From the NCBI GenBank assembly GCA_036583965.1, contig JAZBQD010000027.1, positions 25,303,001 to 25,367,000 on the forward strand: DNA of 64,000 nt, written 5' to 3'. This DNA comes from Prunella strophiata. Lineage: Eukaryota > Chordata > Aves > Passeriformes > Prunellidae. Made by a program: the position numbers and the translations under genes. Shown piece after piece: positions 1 to 11,300 of this stretch. The notes beneath the pieces are model-generated. The model was not told the DNA's origin. It was given only the letters and a program-made list of their open reading frames with translations, and searched no databases. Every line of letters starts with the position of its first letter. Positions within the stretch are counted from its first letter, which is position 1.

Positions 1-1120
1 GTCAGGCTGGTAGTGAGGAGATATGGGGAAGCCTGGGGTCCCACAAACAGGCTGAATTCTCTGCTTCTCTCCCCAACCTTCCCTTTGTAAGAACAAGATG
101 ATATTTCTGCGTCCTGGTTATCTCAGTGCAACCACATGAGAAGATTCAAGGCTGGGACATTTTGCTGAGACCCCTGAGCTGTTTGGGGCAGCAGCTGTCA
201 TCACTGGGGACATGCTGCTCCATCTTTGGAAGGATCTCAGAGCCAGGTGGAAAGCCCAGGCTTGTGGAAACACAGAGTGTGAGTACCTCTGTAACAGCAG
301 GACGCTCTGTGAGCCGAGCCCTGGAATATCAGTATTTCTGCCTTTCAGAGAAGGCTTGTTGCTCAGAGGGTGGAATGAGGGATTGAAAAATCCCATCTTG
401 TTCCTTTTCCTTTCTTGAAAAAGTGGCCTTAGCTTTTTGCAATACTTGAATAAGTGTGTACCTGCAGAAGACCTTCAGTAGCACGGTGACAGAGACCTTT
501 TAAGTGACTATTCTACGAGGAACTGTGTGCAGTTCCAACTTTCGTATCTCTTTGCTACCTTGAGAATATTAGAAAAACAAAGTACTTTTCAGCAGACAAA
601 CAGTTGAATCTTACAAGGTATTTAGTGCATCTGAAGTGTTTACAAACCAACTAAAATGGAGAAAAGCAAACTATTGAACTTATTTGTAATTTAAGTGTTA
701 AATGCAAAATTATATACAGATGAAAGAGGGATACTGTAATTAACCTGCATTTACTAGGGTTTTTTTCCCCTTGATTTTGCAGAGCCTTTTGATACACATT
801 TGCAAAGCCACCTTTTGGGAGGCTTGGTCTCCCTGTGTACTGTGTTGTGGAGATGCTGAAAAGAAACCCACTTACTGTGTATGTGTAAATAACCTGGTAA
901 CTGGGGGTTTGGGCCAGTTTCAGCTCACGTTCACATCCACAGCAGCTTTGCACAGTAGACAGATCCAAGGATGTGGAGGGGTTGGGGAGTTTTTTTTTGT
1001 AATTAAGAGCTGTAAAATAACCAGGATGGTCTCTGTGTACACCAGTGTAAATATCTTTGGTAACTGAAATGTACTTTAAGAGAACAAAATCTGTAAATAA
1101 ACTGATTTATAAATTAATCT
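1..1120 (+). other. Probable 3' UTR end of upstream gene (CEP350 by synteny)
   Basis: No coding exon can be recognised here. The stretch becomes AT-rich and ends at a good poly(A) signal, AATAAA at 1096-1101, followed by a T/G-containing tail, which is what a plus-strand 3' UTR end looks like. In the conserved vertebrate block the gene immediately upstream of QSOX1 on the same strand is CEP350, a centrosomal protein, so this is most simply its terminal UTR. The name rests only on gene order. It could instead be intergenic DNA with a chance hexamer. Confidence 0.4.
1096..1101 (+). terminator. Poly(A) signal AATAAA
   Basis: A canonical hexamer sits in an AT-rich setting at the end of the presumed upstream-gene 3' UTR. 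No gene on the plus strand resumes before QSOX1, about 7 kb further on. Confidence 0.45.
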
Positions 1121-4100
1121 TGGTTCCTGGATTTTATAAAATGGAGCTTTCTAATTACCCAAGCAGTTGCTAATTCTGACAGTGTCCTGGAGATTTCTCC
1201 CTTGTACGTTCCCCTTTCTGTCTGATGCTGTACTTGGGATGCCAATCACAGTCTACAAAATCCCATTAGAGTTGCCTTAATTATAATCATAACTTTATTA
1301 GGATTTCCTTATTGTTAAAGCTGACTGTTGATAACACCAGAAAATAGCATTGAGCAATCATTGCAGGAGTTCACTGTGGGAGAAAAACTACTCCTTGCAC
1401 ATATTTATTTAAAATATGTTTTAAAAACTTATGATTTAAAACATTTTTATGTTAAACAACGATTTTGGAATTAAATTCTTCAGAACCTCAGTCTTGTTTT
1501 GTATTCCTAAATTGGTACAGCTATGTAGAGCTGCTGTTAGCAGCACCAATCCCTTCCTCACCAAGGGCCAAATACTGCTCCCTTGAAACTTTATGTGTTG
1601 GTGGAACTTTTCTAAATCTTTGGTGTTTTCTTTCTAGGACAAGAAAAAAACCAAGTCACTTTAACACACGAAAAGTCCTGGAGTTCTGTAAGTGGACAGC
1701 CAAGCACTTGCAGTGCCAAACCACAGGTGTGGGCACACGGTGATGGAGTGGCAGCATGAAGGTGTGAGCCAGGGAGCACAGGTGTTTATTGAGCCTGCTC
1801 AGTGCCTGTGGCCACCCCTGCTCTGGTACCTCTGCTGTGTTTTGGTACCTTTTATTAATGTACAGCCCAGCAGAAAAGGCTTTGCTTTCCATTTACTGCA
1901 GACCCTGTACAAAACCCAGCATTGGTCTTTCCAACTTGGAAGACACTGTGTGACCATCAACTCCTCACCTGCCTGGGAGGGCTGTATGCTTTAAATGGGG
2001 GGGGACCTGTATGAACTAAACCATTGCAGTTATTTGTTCTTTGCTTTTCCTTAGCAGAGGTACCTCGTCCTGAAGGAGGATTTGCTGCATTCAGGCTTCT
2101 GTTATGGAAACAGCTTTGCAGCAGTCCCGCAGTTACCGTGTGGCGTAGGGCTGGTCATCAGTGGAGCATGCTGGGGACACCATCACAGCCCTCAGACACT
2201 GTCACAGCCCTCAGACAGACAGGAGGACATCACAGCCCTCTGAGCCCGGCAGCTGAACCAGCCAAACGCAGTGGTGGGTCCTTGGATGGCCAAAGGGCTG
2301 AGGCCAAGTGGAGCTGCAGCCTCTGCGTCCTCATTAGTGAGCAGCAGGAGAACATCCGTGCCATGCTTTTCCTCGCCCCACAGCACTTTTACTCTACGAG
2401 TTCTGTATTTTTGGACAATTGCCTACTTGCATCCATCCCTGGAAGGGGCTCAGAGTGCATTTCACATTGAAAAAAATACTGATTTGTGCTTCTCTGGCTG
2501 AATATGAGGCTTCCTTTAAAAACGGCTCAAGCTGTGGGAGTGCTGCCAAGGCGCTCTGGTGGGTGACGCAGCAAACTGCTGCATTGCTCCTGCTGTCCTT
2601 GCCCAGGATGCCCAGCAATCAGTGTGATGAAGGCTCTCATTTCCTCATTTGCAAGTCTCTGTTGCTTTGCTTTGTCACTGACTTTCTACCCGTGGTGTTT
2701 GTGCAACTCTTCCCAGAATCCTTGGAGCATGGTTACCTTTGACAGCCATTTCCCCTGTGGACCTGGTGAAACTTCTGGGTTGGGCAATGGCCAGGAGCCA
2801 CCTTCCTGATGACACTCTGGATTGACTAGGACTGTTTGGTGCCTCCCTTCCCAGGTACGGCCCACTCCCAGGTGCCACCCTGGGGATGTGGTGGCACGTG
2901 CTAAAATGCCTGGCAGAGCACTGGAGCACTTGAAATGTTGACTCTGCTCCAGACATGCTGTGCCCTGCCTAGCACAAGGGCTTCTGCAATGTCCAGGCTC
3001 TCATTAACACAGCCCTGGGAAGAAAGGAGTTGGTGGGGAGCTGCTGAACACCAGCAGCTCTTCAGAGTGCAGGAAGGAGAGAAGGGGGGCTGCCCAGCCA
3101 CTGGCACCCAGCCCAGAGCATGGGCCATTGCCTGGCAGGAATGCAGATGAGATGTAATGAAGTTTGAAAGTGTAGGACACTCTCTGGGATGCTGGTCCTG
3201 TGGCGGAGGGAAAGGCATCCTGTGAGAACTGGAAACTGGAGCAAACAAAACCCCTAGCCCCAGCTCTGTACCTTCCTGCCTCCTCATGAATAAGGTCCTG
3301 CAGAAATTTGGGTAAAAGGAGGAGAATAGGGTAGCTCTGTTCAGGAGGGTGATGGTTGGGCAGGTTCAGGGGCACAGAGGAGAATCCTGGAGTACAGATA
3401 CCTTCTTTTGCCTGCCAAGAGAGCTGATAGCCTGGAGCAGGTGGTTAGTTCCTGTTCTGAATGTTTCTCTTGGCCCCAGTTTTCCAGCCCTTTGCTCCAG
3501 CAGTACAAGACCTGCTGTGTCCTTTGGGCTGTGTTCCCTCCCTGATGTGGGTTTCCAGTGGCTTCTTCTTGCATGGAGTCTAGACTGACTCAAACTCAGA
3601 TTTTGTCTGAGAATTTGCTGGAGGTGGAAGTAACACCACTTCTGGGGGGTGTCACAGCTACAATTTGATTTTATTCCAGAAAAACAAAGGAGGCTGCAGG
3701 GGATCCCAATGCTCACATGGCTTGGCTTGAGGAGCTCAGCAAGGAGCCTGGTCCAGTGTCTGTGTCTGGCTGCATTGCTCCAAGGACTGATGGAGCCTGT
3801 GCTGCTCAGTGAACCTGTGATTGGGCACAGCAGTCCTTGGAAGGTGAGACCTTGCTTATATTGCAGGACTACTGTCAGAGCAAGAGAGGAGTGCTCCATT
3901 GTCATCCCTGTGGTATTCTCAGTTTCATGTGCTGCAATTAAACCACCTGCCAAATAATGATGTGGCAAATCTGGGCGGTGTGGCCTCCTCCAATCTGCTC
4001 CTTAAAGCTGGGAACATGAGCTGGACTGGAAAACATCTGCTCTGTGCAGCCTGGGTCATGGTAATCATTTATGACTGTTAGTAGATCTGAAATTTGCAGG

Positions 4101-7093
4101 TAAAACGTTTCCTACCCAGACATACCAATGACAGTGCCAGTTCCTCCTGGGTTCTTCTGAAAAGAGCAAGGGCAGCGTGGCTGCTGTCCTTTGAAGCAGG
4201 GATGAATCAGGAGAGGGGGAATAGGAGGAGGCTGGTACTGCTGTATTCTCTCTGCAGATGCAAAGTACGTGAACACATTCATCACATCCTGAGAATGCAC
4301 CCCAGATTTGCTTTTGTGCCTCTTGTTATTACAGGCTGCTTGGGCTTGAAAGGTAGAAATCAACTATTTCTGACCAAGCCTGTCTCATGGAGTCAGCAAT
4401 TCCCAGCTGCCAGTGGGGCTTTGAGGGGCCATCCTGGTTTTCACAAGTGTCAGCTTGGCAGAGCCAATGCGGAGTGTGGGAAGCAGTCAGGATTCCCATC
4501 CCCTCCAGGTGTCTTAGCAAAGCTGGCAGGTTTGTGGCACAGGTGCTGCCAAAGGTCTTGTCTGAAGCCATGTCTCAGCTGAGGTGTGACTTGCGCCAAG
4601 GAAAAAGTGCCACCTGGATTGGAATGTCAGGGAGGTGGCAAGTGGCACAATTTCCCTTGCTCTCTAAATGTAGTGAGGCTTTTTGTTTTTATTCACAGAA
4701 GGATCACGCTTTAAGCAGTGCTGTGCTGCAGATCAAAGAAGGCTTCCTTGAGTTCATCATCTTGTGAAGTCTGGAGAAAGGAAAACTGCTGAGCTTCCTC
4801 TGCAGCTGGTATTTCCAATGTGCTTGCAGGGGTGTTGGATGCAAACCTCTCTGAGCAGCCTCTGAAATGCCAGTGACGGGGTTGCCGTGATTGTATCATG
4901 AGTCTTGCATTGGTTGCGTGTTTTCCTTGGAGTCAGTTCCTGGAATCACACAATTAGGTAGGAACGTGTTCTACAATTTTCAAGGAAGAAAGTCCATTTC
5001 AGGATCTCCCTGTGGTCCTGAACCTTCACACTGAAGGGGAATGAGGAGGTCCTAAGGCTCTTTGCCTGGCCACTTGGAACATTTTATAGACAGATTCATG
5101 CTTTTAAAAATGGACAATAAAAGCCTTTCTCCATTTTCTGAAATGTAGTCTTTTCCATCACTTCAAGGGCTGAACACATAAAATCCAACCACTTGGATTC
5201 CACCTGTCTGCCCTCTAACCCAGCACAGAGGAGATCTGAGTAGCTCTGTGTCTGAAAATGATCCATTTTAGGTGCATGAAACAAGTTCTGCAGGGCTTAA
5301 ATTATTTTGGTGAGATTGTGGCCACCTTTTGAGGTTCTCAGCCTGTTGATGTTGCCCACGCCTCACTGACTTCAAGGAGATTCCTGCTGGGTATTAGTCT
5401 GGGAAAGGAGATTTCATGAGCTTAATGAACTAAAGCCTCTGCTCAGCTGCTGCACAGAGATTGTGCAGCACAGGAATCTCTGTGGTCATCCCATGGCCTT
5501 GATATGGAGTGAAGCACAACTCTCCCCAAAGTTAAGGATGCTGAGGTAGGTACTGGAGGCTTTGCTGTGAAAACCAAGCAGGTTCCTAAATGTGCTGTGG
5601 GAGCCTAAAGCTGACCTTTTAGGGTTGGCTGGGGCTCAGCAGGTGGGCATCCAGCATCACCCAGCACCTGTGTCCTGGTTTTGCTACCTGCAGGTTCCAT
5701 TGGCAGCCAGAGAGGACAAAAAGGCAGAGAGCACTGGGAGGGCATTTCTGAAACCTCCCCAGACTTCTACTGGTTCTTGACTGCTATTGTTTCATCTTAG
5801 TTGCTTTCAAATCCAACTTTAAAAAGAGTTGTTTCAAAGCCTCTGCTTCATCTTTGGCTTTCCCATGCCCTGTGTCAGGGTGTTCTGTGATGAAAATATG
5901 TCTCTTCCCAGTCTGAGGTGGAAGAAAAGCCTCATCTCTTGCTTTGCAGCAGCATTCAAAGGAAAAAGACGGATTTTTGGGCAAGTCTGTGCCTGGAAAG
6001 CTCCACACCCTGCTGCTGAAGGAGGCTATTACCTGGGGAGCCTTGGGGATGGCGATGTGCCAGCTGGGCAGTAGGGTCGTGGGTAGCAGCCCAGCTGTTC
6101 CCGGGGCAGCAGGAAGCAGGAGCATCCCCACCCCAGGGCTCCGGGGGATGAGCAATGGCATGGCTCACCTCCAAAGGAGCCGGAGCCCCGGGCTGTGGGC
6201 TCTTGCCCCTCTGCCTCGCTGTTAGATGCTGCTTTTGCATCTAAAAAAGGATTCAAGGCATTTGGGCTGCCTGGGAGGAAGGGGTGAGCTGGATGGGGAG
6301 GATGTTGGCAATTATGCTGGCGCTGAGCACCTCTCCTTTGTCATGATAACCTAATCAAGCTGATGAGCCCTTAAAATAAGGCTTTAACCTAGGCTGAGAT
6401 AACGGTGGTGATCTCCCTGAACGTGGGGATTTTTGCATTTTAATCACCAGCTGGATGAGGACAAGTCCTGACAAAGTCTCCTGTCAGTAGTCACCTTTCA
6501 TAGCAGCCCTGCACAGGCTAGGCTGTGTCTCTCTGCCTCCTGGTTAGACAATGGGGCGTGATAATCCCTTAAGGACTTAATTACAGCTGACAGAGCTGGA
6601 GCAGACCATCTTCAGCCCCATTCCCATCAGCCTGGACCCACAGGAGATGGGTGGGAGCAATCCCGAGGGTTGTGTCCACCATGCTCCATTCCCCTAGGCC
6701 AGGCTGTGTCAGGGAGCCCCATCGTTTCCCAGAGCTGTGCCCCGTGTGGAGCCCCTGCCCTCCACTGCCTCGGCGAGCCTGGGCTCTGGCAGGCTTGTTT
6801 TTCTAGCATGGCAAGTCCGCCTAAAATGCCTAGGTGGGGCCCAGCATGGATAATGGCCTTCCTGGGGACAGAGCCAGCAACAAGCCCTCAGCAGCCGTGG
6901 GCACCCCCAGTGCCGGAGGTTCCCTGGCCTCAGGGGCTGGGGAGGGAGCAGAGGGCTGGATTTTGGGGCTGTGTCCACCGTGGCAGGGCCTGGCTCTGCC
7001 CCGGGGCACTGAGCAACGGGCACCTTCCGTCTGGGTCTGGGTGACGTGTGTGCGTGCGTGAGCAAAGGCACGGCTTGGCCTGGCCGGGAGGAT
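1121..7093. other. Intergenic region upstream of QSOX1
   Basis: No open frame here resembles a known protein or is bounded by convincing splice sites. Base composition is mixed. The stretch at about 6300-6600 is distinctive, with several TAAT, GATAA and CTTAA words, and may be a conserved regulatory element. I see no RNA gene or transposon before the CR1 fragment at 7094. Confidence 0.5.
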
Positions 7094-7340
7094 GGAATCA
7101 CAGAATCCTGGAATGGCCTGGGTTGGAAAGGATCTTAAAGAATATCAAGTTCCATCATCCTGCCGACACTTCCACTAGACCAGGTTGGTCCAAGTTCCAT
7201 CCAGCCTGGCCCTGAATATTTCCAGGGATGAGGCACCCACAGCTTCTCTGGGCAGTCTGTGCCAGGGCCTCACCACCCTCACAGGGAAGATTTTTTTTTT
7301 TTTGTAATATCTAACTCTCAGTTTGAAGACAGTCCATCGA
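7094..7340 (-). mobile_element. CR1 LINE fragment, 3' end, antisense
   Basis: The run from the AATCACAGAATCCTGGAATGG word through phrases such as 'gggttggaaaggatct', 'ccactagaccaggttg' and 'tctctgggcagtctg' matches the reverse complement of the avian CR1 3' end, familiar from chicken and songbird genomes. The CR1 3' terminus therefore lies at the left. The copy is 5'-truncated, as nearly all CR1 copies are, and loses similarity around a T-run near 7290-7340. Confidence 0.85.
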
Positions 7341-7591
7341 AGGGGCCACTGCGGGTAGAAGGCTGCTTTTTTAGATGCAGAGCTGGATTTTGTGGGTGTC
7401 ACTGGATATCCCTGCTGAGCAGGGGTGGGGAGAGGGCAGCGATGTCTGCAGGGTTCCTATTCCACAGGGTGCCAGGGTGGTGCCCAGTGACACTGGCTGA
7501 TGTCAGGGCATCTGACCAGGGCGCTGCCCTCGGGGTGCCCATGATGGTGACGACGTGTGTTTTGGGGCTGAATCAGCTGCCTTCACCATTG

Positions 7592-7765
7592 CAGAATCAC
7601 AAGCTCATTTCGGTTGGAGAAGACCTAAATCACCGAGTCCAGCCTGTGACCCAACACCACCGTGCCAACCAGCCCATGGCACTCAGTGCCACGTCCACTC
7701 CTTCCTTAAACACCTCCAGAGACCATGACTCCGCCACCTCCCTGGGCAGTCCTTTCTTTATCAGA
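7592..7765 (-). mobile_element. Second CR1 LINE fragment, antisense, different subfamily
   Basis: The order of words 'agaatcacaagctcattt', 'ggttggagaagacct', 'cgagtccagcctgtgaccc', 'ccatggcactcagtgcc' and 'cctccctgggcagtcc' is that of another avian CR1 3' end in reverse complement. It differs from the copy at 7094, so this is a separate insertion. It ends about 100 bases before the QSOX1 CpG-rich promoter. Confidence 0.8.
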
Positions 7766-7865
7766 ATTGTATCATTTTATGCCATTTGTCCCCTCACAGA
7801 AGGGTAGCACCGCAGCAATGACAGTGGGTGAAGGAGGGGAGTACTGGGCACCGCCCCATGAAATG

Positions 7866-8330
7866 GGGGGGCCGAGGTGGGGCCAGAGGCCTACGCGGGC
7901 CGCTGGCGGGGCTGTGGGTGTGTGTGTGCCCGCCGCCGCTGTGGGGCTTCCCCGCGCTGTCCCCGCCTCGGCCCCGCCCTGAGGGCGGTGCTACGGGCGG
8001 CACCGGGCGCTAAAGGCGGCTCCGGGCGGTGCCGGGCGGCCTGGCGGGCGATGTGGCGGCGGCGGGCGCGGGCCGGGGGCCGCGGGGGCCCGGCGGCTCT
8101 CCCACCGCTCCTGCTGCTTTTCCTGCTGCTCCGGGTGCCTGCGGCGCGGCCCGGCCGCCTCTACTCGGCCTCTGACCCCCTGGAGCTGCTGGGGCCGGGG
8201 GCCGAGGGGCGGCTGCTGGGCTCCAGCAGCGCCTGGGCCGTCGAGTTCTTCGCCTCCTGGTGCGGGCACTGCATCCACTTCGCGCCCACATGGCGGGCCC
8301 TGGCCCACGACATCCGCGGTAAGTTCCCGG
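7866..8330 (+). promoter_or_regulatory. QSOX1: QSOX1 CpG-rich promoter, 5' UTR and exon 1
   Basis: Sequence becomes strongly G+C- and CpG-rich at about 7870 and stays so through exon 1. GC-box-like words such as 'ccccgccctgagggcgg' lie near 7974-7990. No TATA box is visible, which fits a CpG-island promoter with dispersed starts. The transcription start cannot be fixed from sequence alone. Confidence 0.7.
8051..8318 (+). CDS. QSOX1: QSOX1 coding exon 1
   Basis: Encodes residues 1-89 and the first base of codon 90: arginine-rich n-region, leucine-rich signal peptide, then the thioredoxin active site FFASWCGHC. The donor is gtaagt at 8319. Confidence 0.93.
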
Positions 8331-11300
8331 CCGCGCTGGCCCCCCTTCTCCTTATCCCCGCCTGCCTGCCCCATCGGCTCCCCGACCCCCTCTCTGTGTC
8401 CTTCACCTTGTTACCCCGCACCCCTTATGCCTGTCTCTATCCTCTTCCGTCAGCACGCAGTGTCTCTGCCCCTGCACTCTCAAATTCCCCCTACACCTCT
8501 GTTCACCTCAGCGCCCCTAAATCCTCCTCCCTGTGCCCCTGCGCAGGGGGGTCCCGCTTCCCCCAAGACTGGGAGCGTCCTGCAGTCCCTCCTGCGTCCT
8601 TACCCCGTCGTCCTCCTCCTCCTCTCCGGCCTCACTCTTAAATCCTCCCTGCATCCCGGGCTCTGCATCCTCGTTCCCGTGAGCATCCCTACATCCTGTG
8701 TCCTTCCCACCGCCGTCCCTCACTCCGCTCTGCCCTACCCTCTGTCAGTTCCCCAAGATCCCCCTGCGGCCCAGCTCCAGCCTCGCTGGAACGTCAGCCG
8801 GGCGGGAAGGCCCAGCTCCCTCCCGGTATCCAGGTTTTCCCCCACGGTATCCAGATCTGGCTTAGCAGCATCCCTGCACCCTCTTTGGCAAGGAGAAGCT
8901 CAGGCTGAGCCTGTCCCAGGAGTGGGTGGTCCCACTGCCCCCCAGACTTTCCCTCAGCCCCACTTCTCCCGGTGCCTGCAGCGATAGGGGCGGCAGGTTG
9001 CTGGGCGCTGATCCCAGCTGGTTTGTTCCCGGCTTTGACCTTGATGCCCGGCCTGGCCGGTGCCAGCCCCGCCTGGGGACCCGCACACCCCGCTGCTGGG
9101 CCCCTGGTCCTGCCGGGACTCATCCTGCCTCCCCCGGCATGCCGGGGTGTGCTGCTTCTCCCTGTTATTGCACTAATTGATACAGCGCGGTGGCTGCCGC
9201 ATGAGTCAGGGTGCCGGCCGGGCATCCCGTCCCTCCGAGGGGATGCCGTCCCTCCCTGGGGATGCCGTCAGAGCTCGCCAGCGGGCAGGATGTGAGGAAT
9301 GGGGTGCGTGCCCGGGCCCCGCGGGGCAATGCCGGCTCTCCTGGCCCCTCTCCAACAGAGGGTTCCCCAGGGCTCCCTGCTCCGGAGGCCAAGAGCGCGG
9401 ATGGTGTGCCCATGGAGGCGGGGCGGGGAAGCCACCCCCGTGCCGCTCAGCATCCTCGCTGCCGTTCCCACGGGTGGATTTTCGTAGGAGTGGGCTGGAC
9501 GGGGAGGATGCTAGGGTGACCTGCGGACACCACGTGCAGATGAGTATAGGAATGTGCCTGGCTCCCTGCAGCAGGGCTCGTCACCAGCCCTGGTGTGCCA
9601 CGAGTGCCAGGGCAGTGGGAAGCAGCTCACCTGTCCCGTCACCTGCAACACGGGACATTGTGTCCCTACCTCCAGCACACTCCTGCCTAGGGCAGCATGG
9701 ACTCCATCTGGGTGCCAGCACCATGTCCCTTCCTGTCCTACTCTAAGGATAAGGCAGGGCATTCTCCAGCTTGTGTCCTTTACACTAAAAAGAAGCCATT
9801 TCAGACCTTTATTCTCCATTTTCCTGCTGGTTTTCAGAGGCTGCTGCTTAAAATGCCTCCATGCCCCATTTTGTCCGTATGTTTTACCCCAGGGGCCTGC
9901 TGGTCTTCACTGGGAGTCACAGATGGAGGGGTGAATGCTCAGAACCTGGGCAGGCTCTGCTGCAGTGCCCTGGCCTGGCTGCTGATTTTGGGTTGTTCCC
10001 TCTTGGTTATCAGCTGTGCCCTTGGTCTGGGGTGAGACAAACTGGAGCCTGTGTTCCTTGCTCTCCCCGAGCTGTGGCTAGCCATCCCTTCCCTTCTCCT
10101 GGTGTCCTCTTCTCAGGAGCTGGGGCAGAGGCTGGACAGGCAGAACCAGCCAGGCAGGCAGTGTTGGGTAGAGCTGCCTGTGCTCTGGCACTGGCAGAGC
10201 AGGACGTGCAAAGCCAGCTCCCGCCTCACACGGCTTTCCCTGTGTTCCTGCTGCCTGGAAAGTAGGGCACCACACACCACTACAGAGCACAGCCCTGGGT
10301 GTTCAGCCTTGCAAACCATCAGCTGCTGTCCTGCGAGGGGCAAGCGGTGGTTTTGGAACAGGAGGATCTATGGTGCTGGAGATCCCTCCTGTCTCTGCAA
10401 GCACTCATGGGGAGGAGGGCAGTTTTTGGGGCCATGGGGGGGGTTAACTGTGCTGACCTCATCCTGTGTCCCTGCAGAGTGGAGGCCTGCAGTGATCCTG
10501 GCAGCCATCGACTGTGCAGATGAGGACAACCAGCAGGTGTGCTCCGATTTCGGGATAACCGGCTTCCCCACCATGAAGGTGAGACTGCGTGTGCCAGGTA
10601 CTGGCCGGGTTCCACTGTGTGCTTTGCCTTCTGGCCTGTCCCTCTCTTGCTCAATTGGATTGACAGGGCTATTACACCAAAATACTCCCCCTGGGACTTT
10701 GCAGGCTGAAGCTGTTTCACCCTTCCCCAAAACAACGCTGTGTCCTGGCTGCAGCCAGTGCAACTGCTGAGCGATGGAGCAACAAGGAGGGGGGAAAGCC
10801 AAAACGGTGTTTTGTGGTAAAACATAGGGGCTGGATCTCTGCTAGGATGAGAGAGACTCTGAATCCTGAGTTGGAAACACTTAAGAAAGGCTGCTTGAGG
10901 GCAGAGTGTGGTTGCAGGCACAGGTTTTGGAGGAGGGCACAGGGATGCTGCGGGAGGTTGCAACTCCTGGGAGCCTCCTGTGCTGGCTGGCGAGGAGCTG
11001 TCCCTCCTCCTGGGACTGTGCCCAGCCCTTTAGCTGTGTCAACACAGCTTCTGCAGAGCTTCCTGCTCTGCTCTGCAAACGGAGCCTTGCTCCAACACAA
11101 GCAGTGAAGCCAAAGCACTCCAGGTGCCACAACCAGTATTGCCTTGAGATGGAATGAGTAGAGATGAGGGTTTTATCAGACATGCCTTCAGTCCCAGCTA
11201 CAGGCTGGGGTCAGATTTGGGGTTTCTCAGGCAGGTTGGCTTGGCCCCAGTCCTGCCCTGGGGTCTCACCGAGTGCCCACTGCCCTGGGACACTGATGGA

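Noticed and set aside
118..418. Possible terminal CEP350 coding exon in overlapping open frames on both strands
   Set aside because: None has recognisable similarity or a frame supported by splice sites. Left as presumed 3' UTR.
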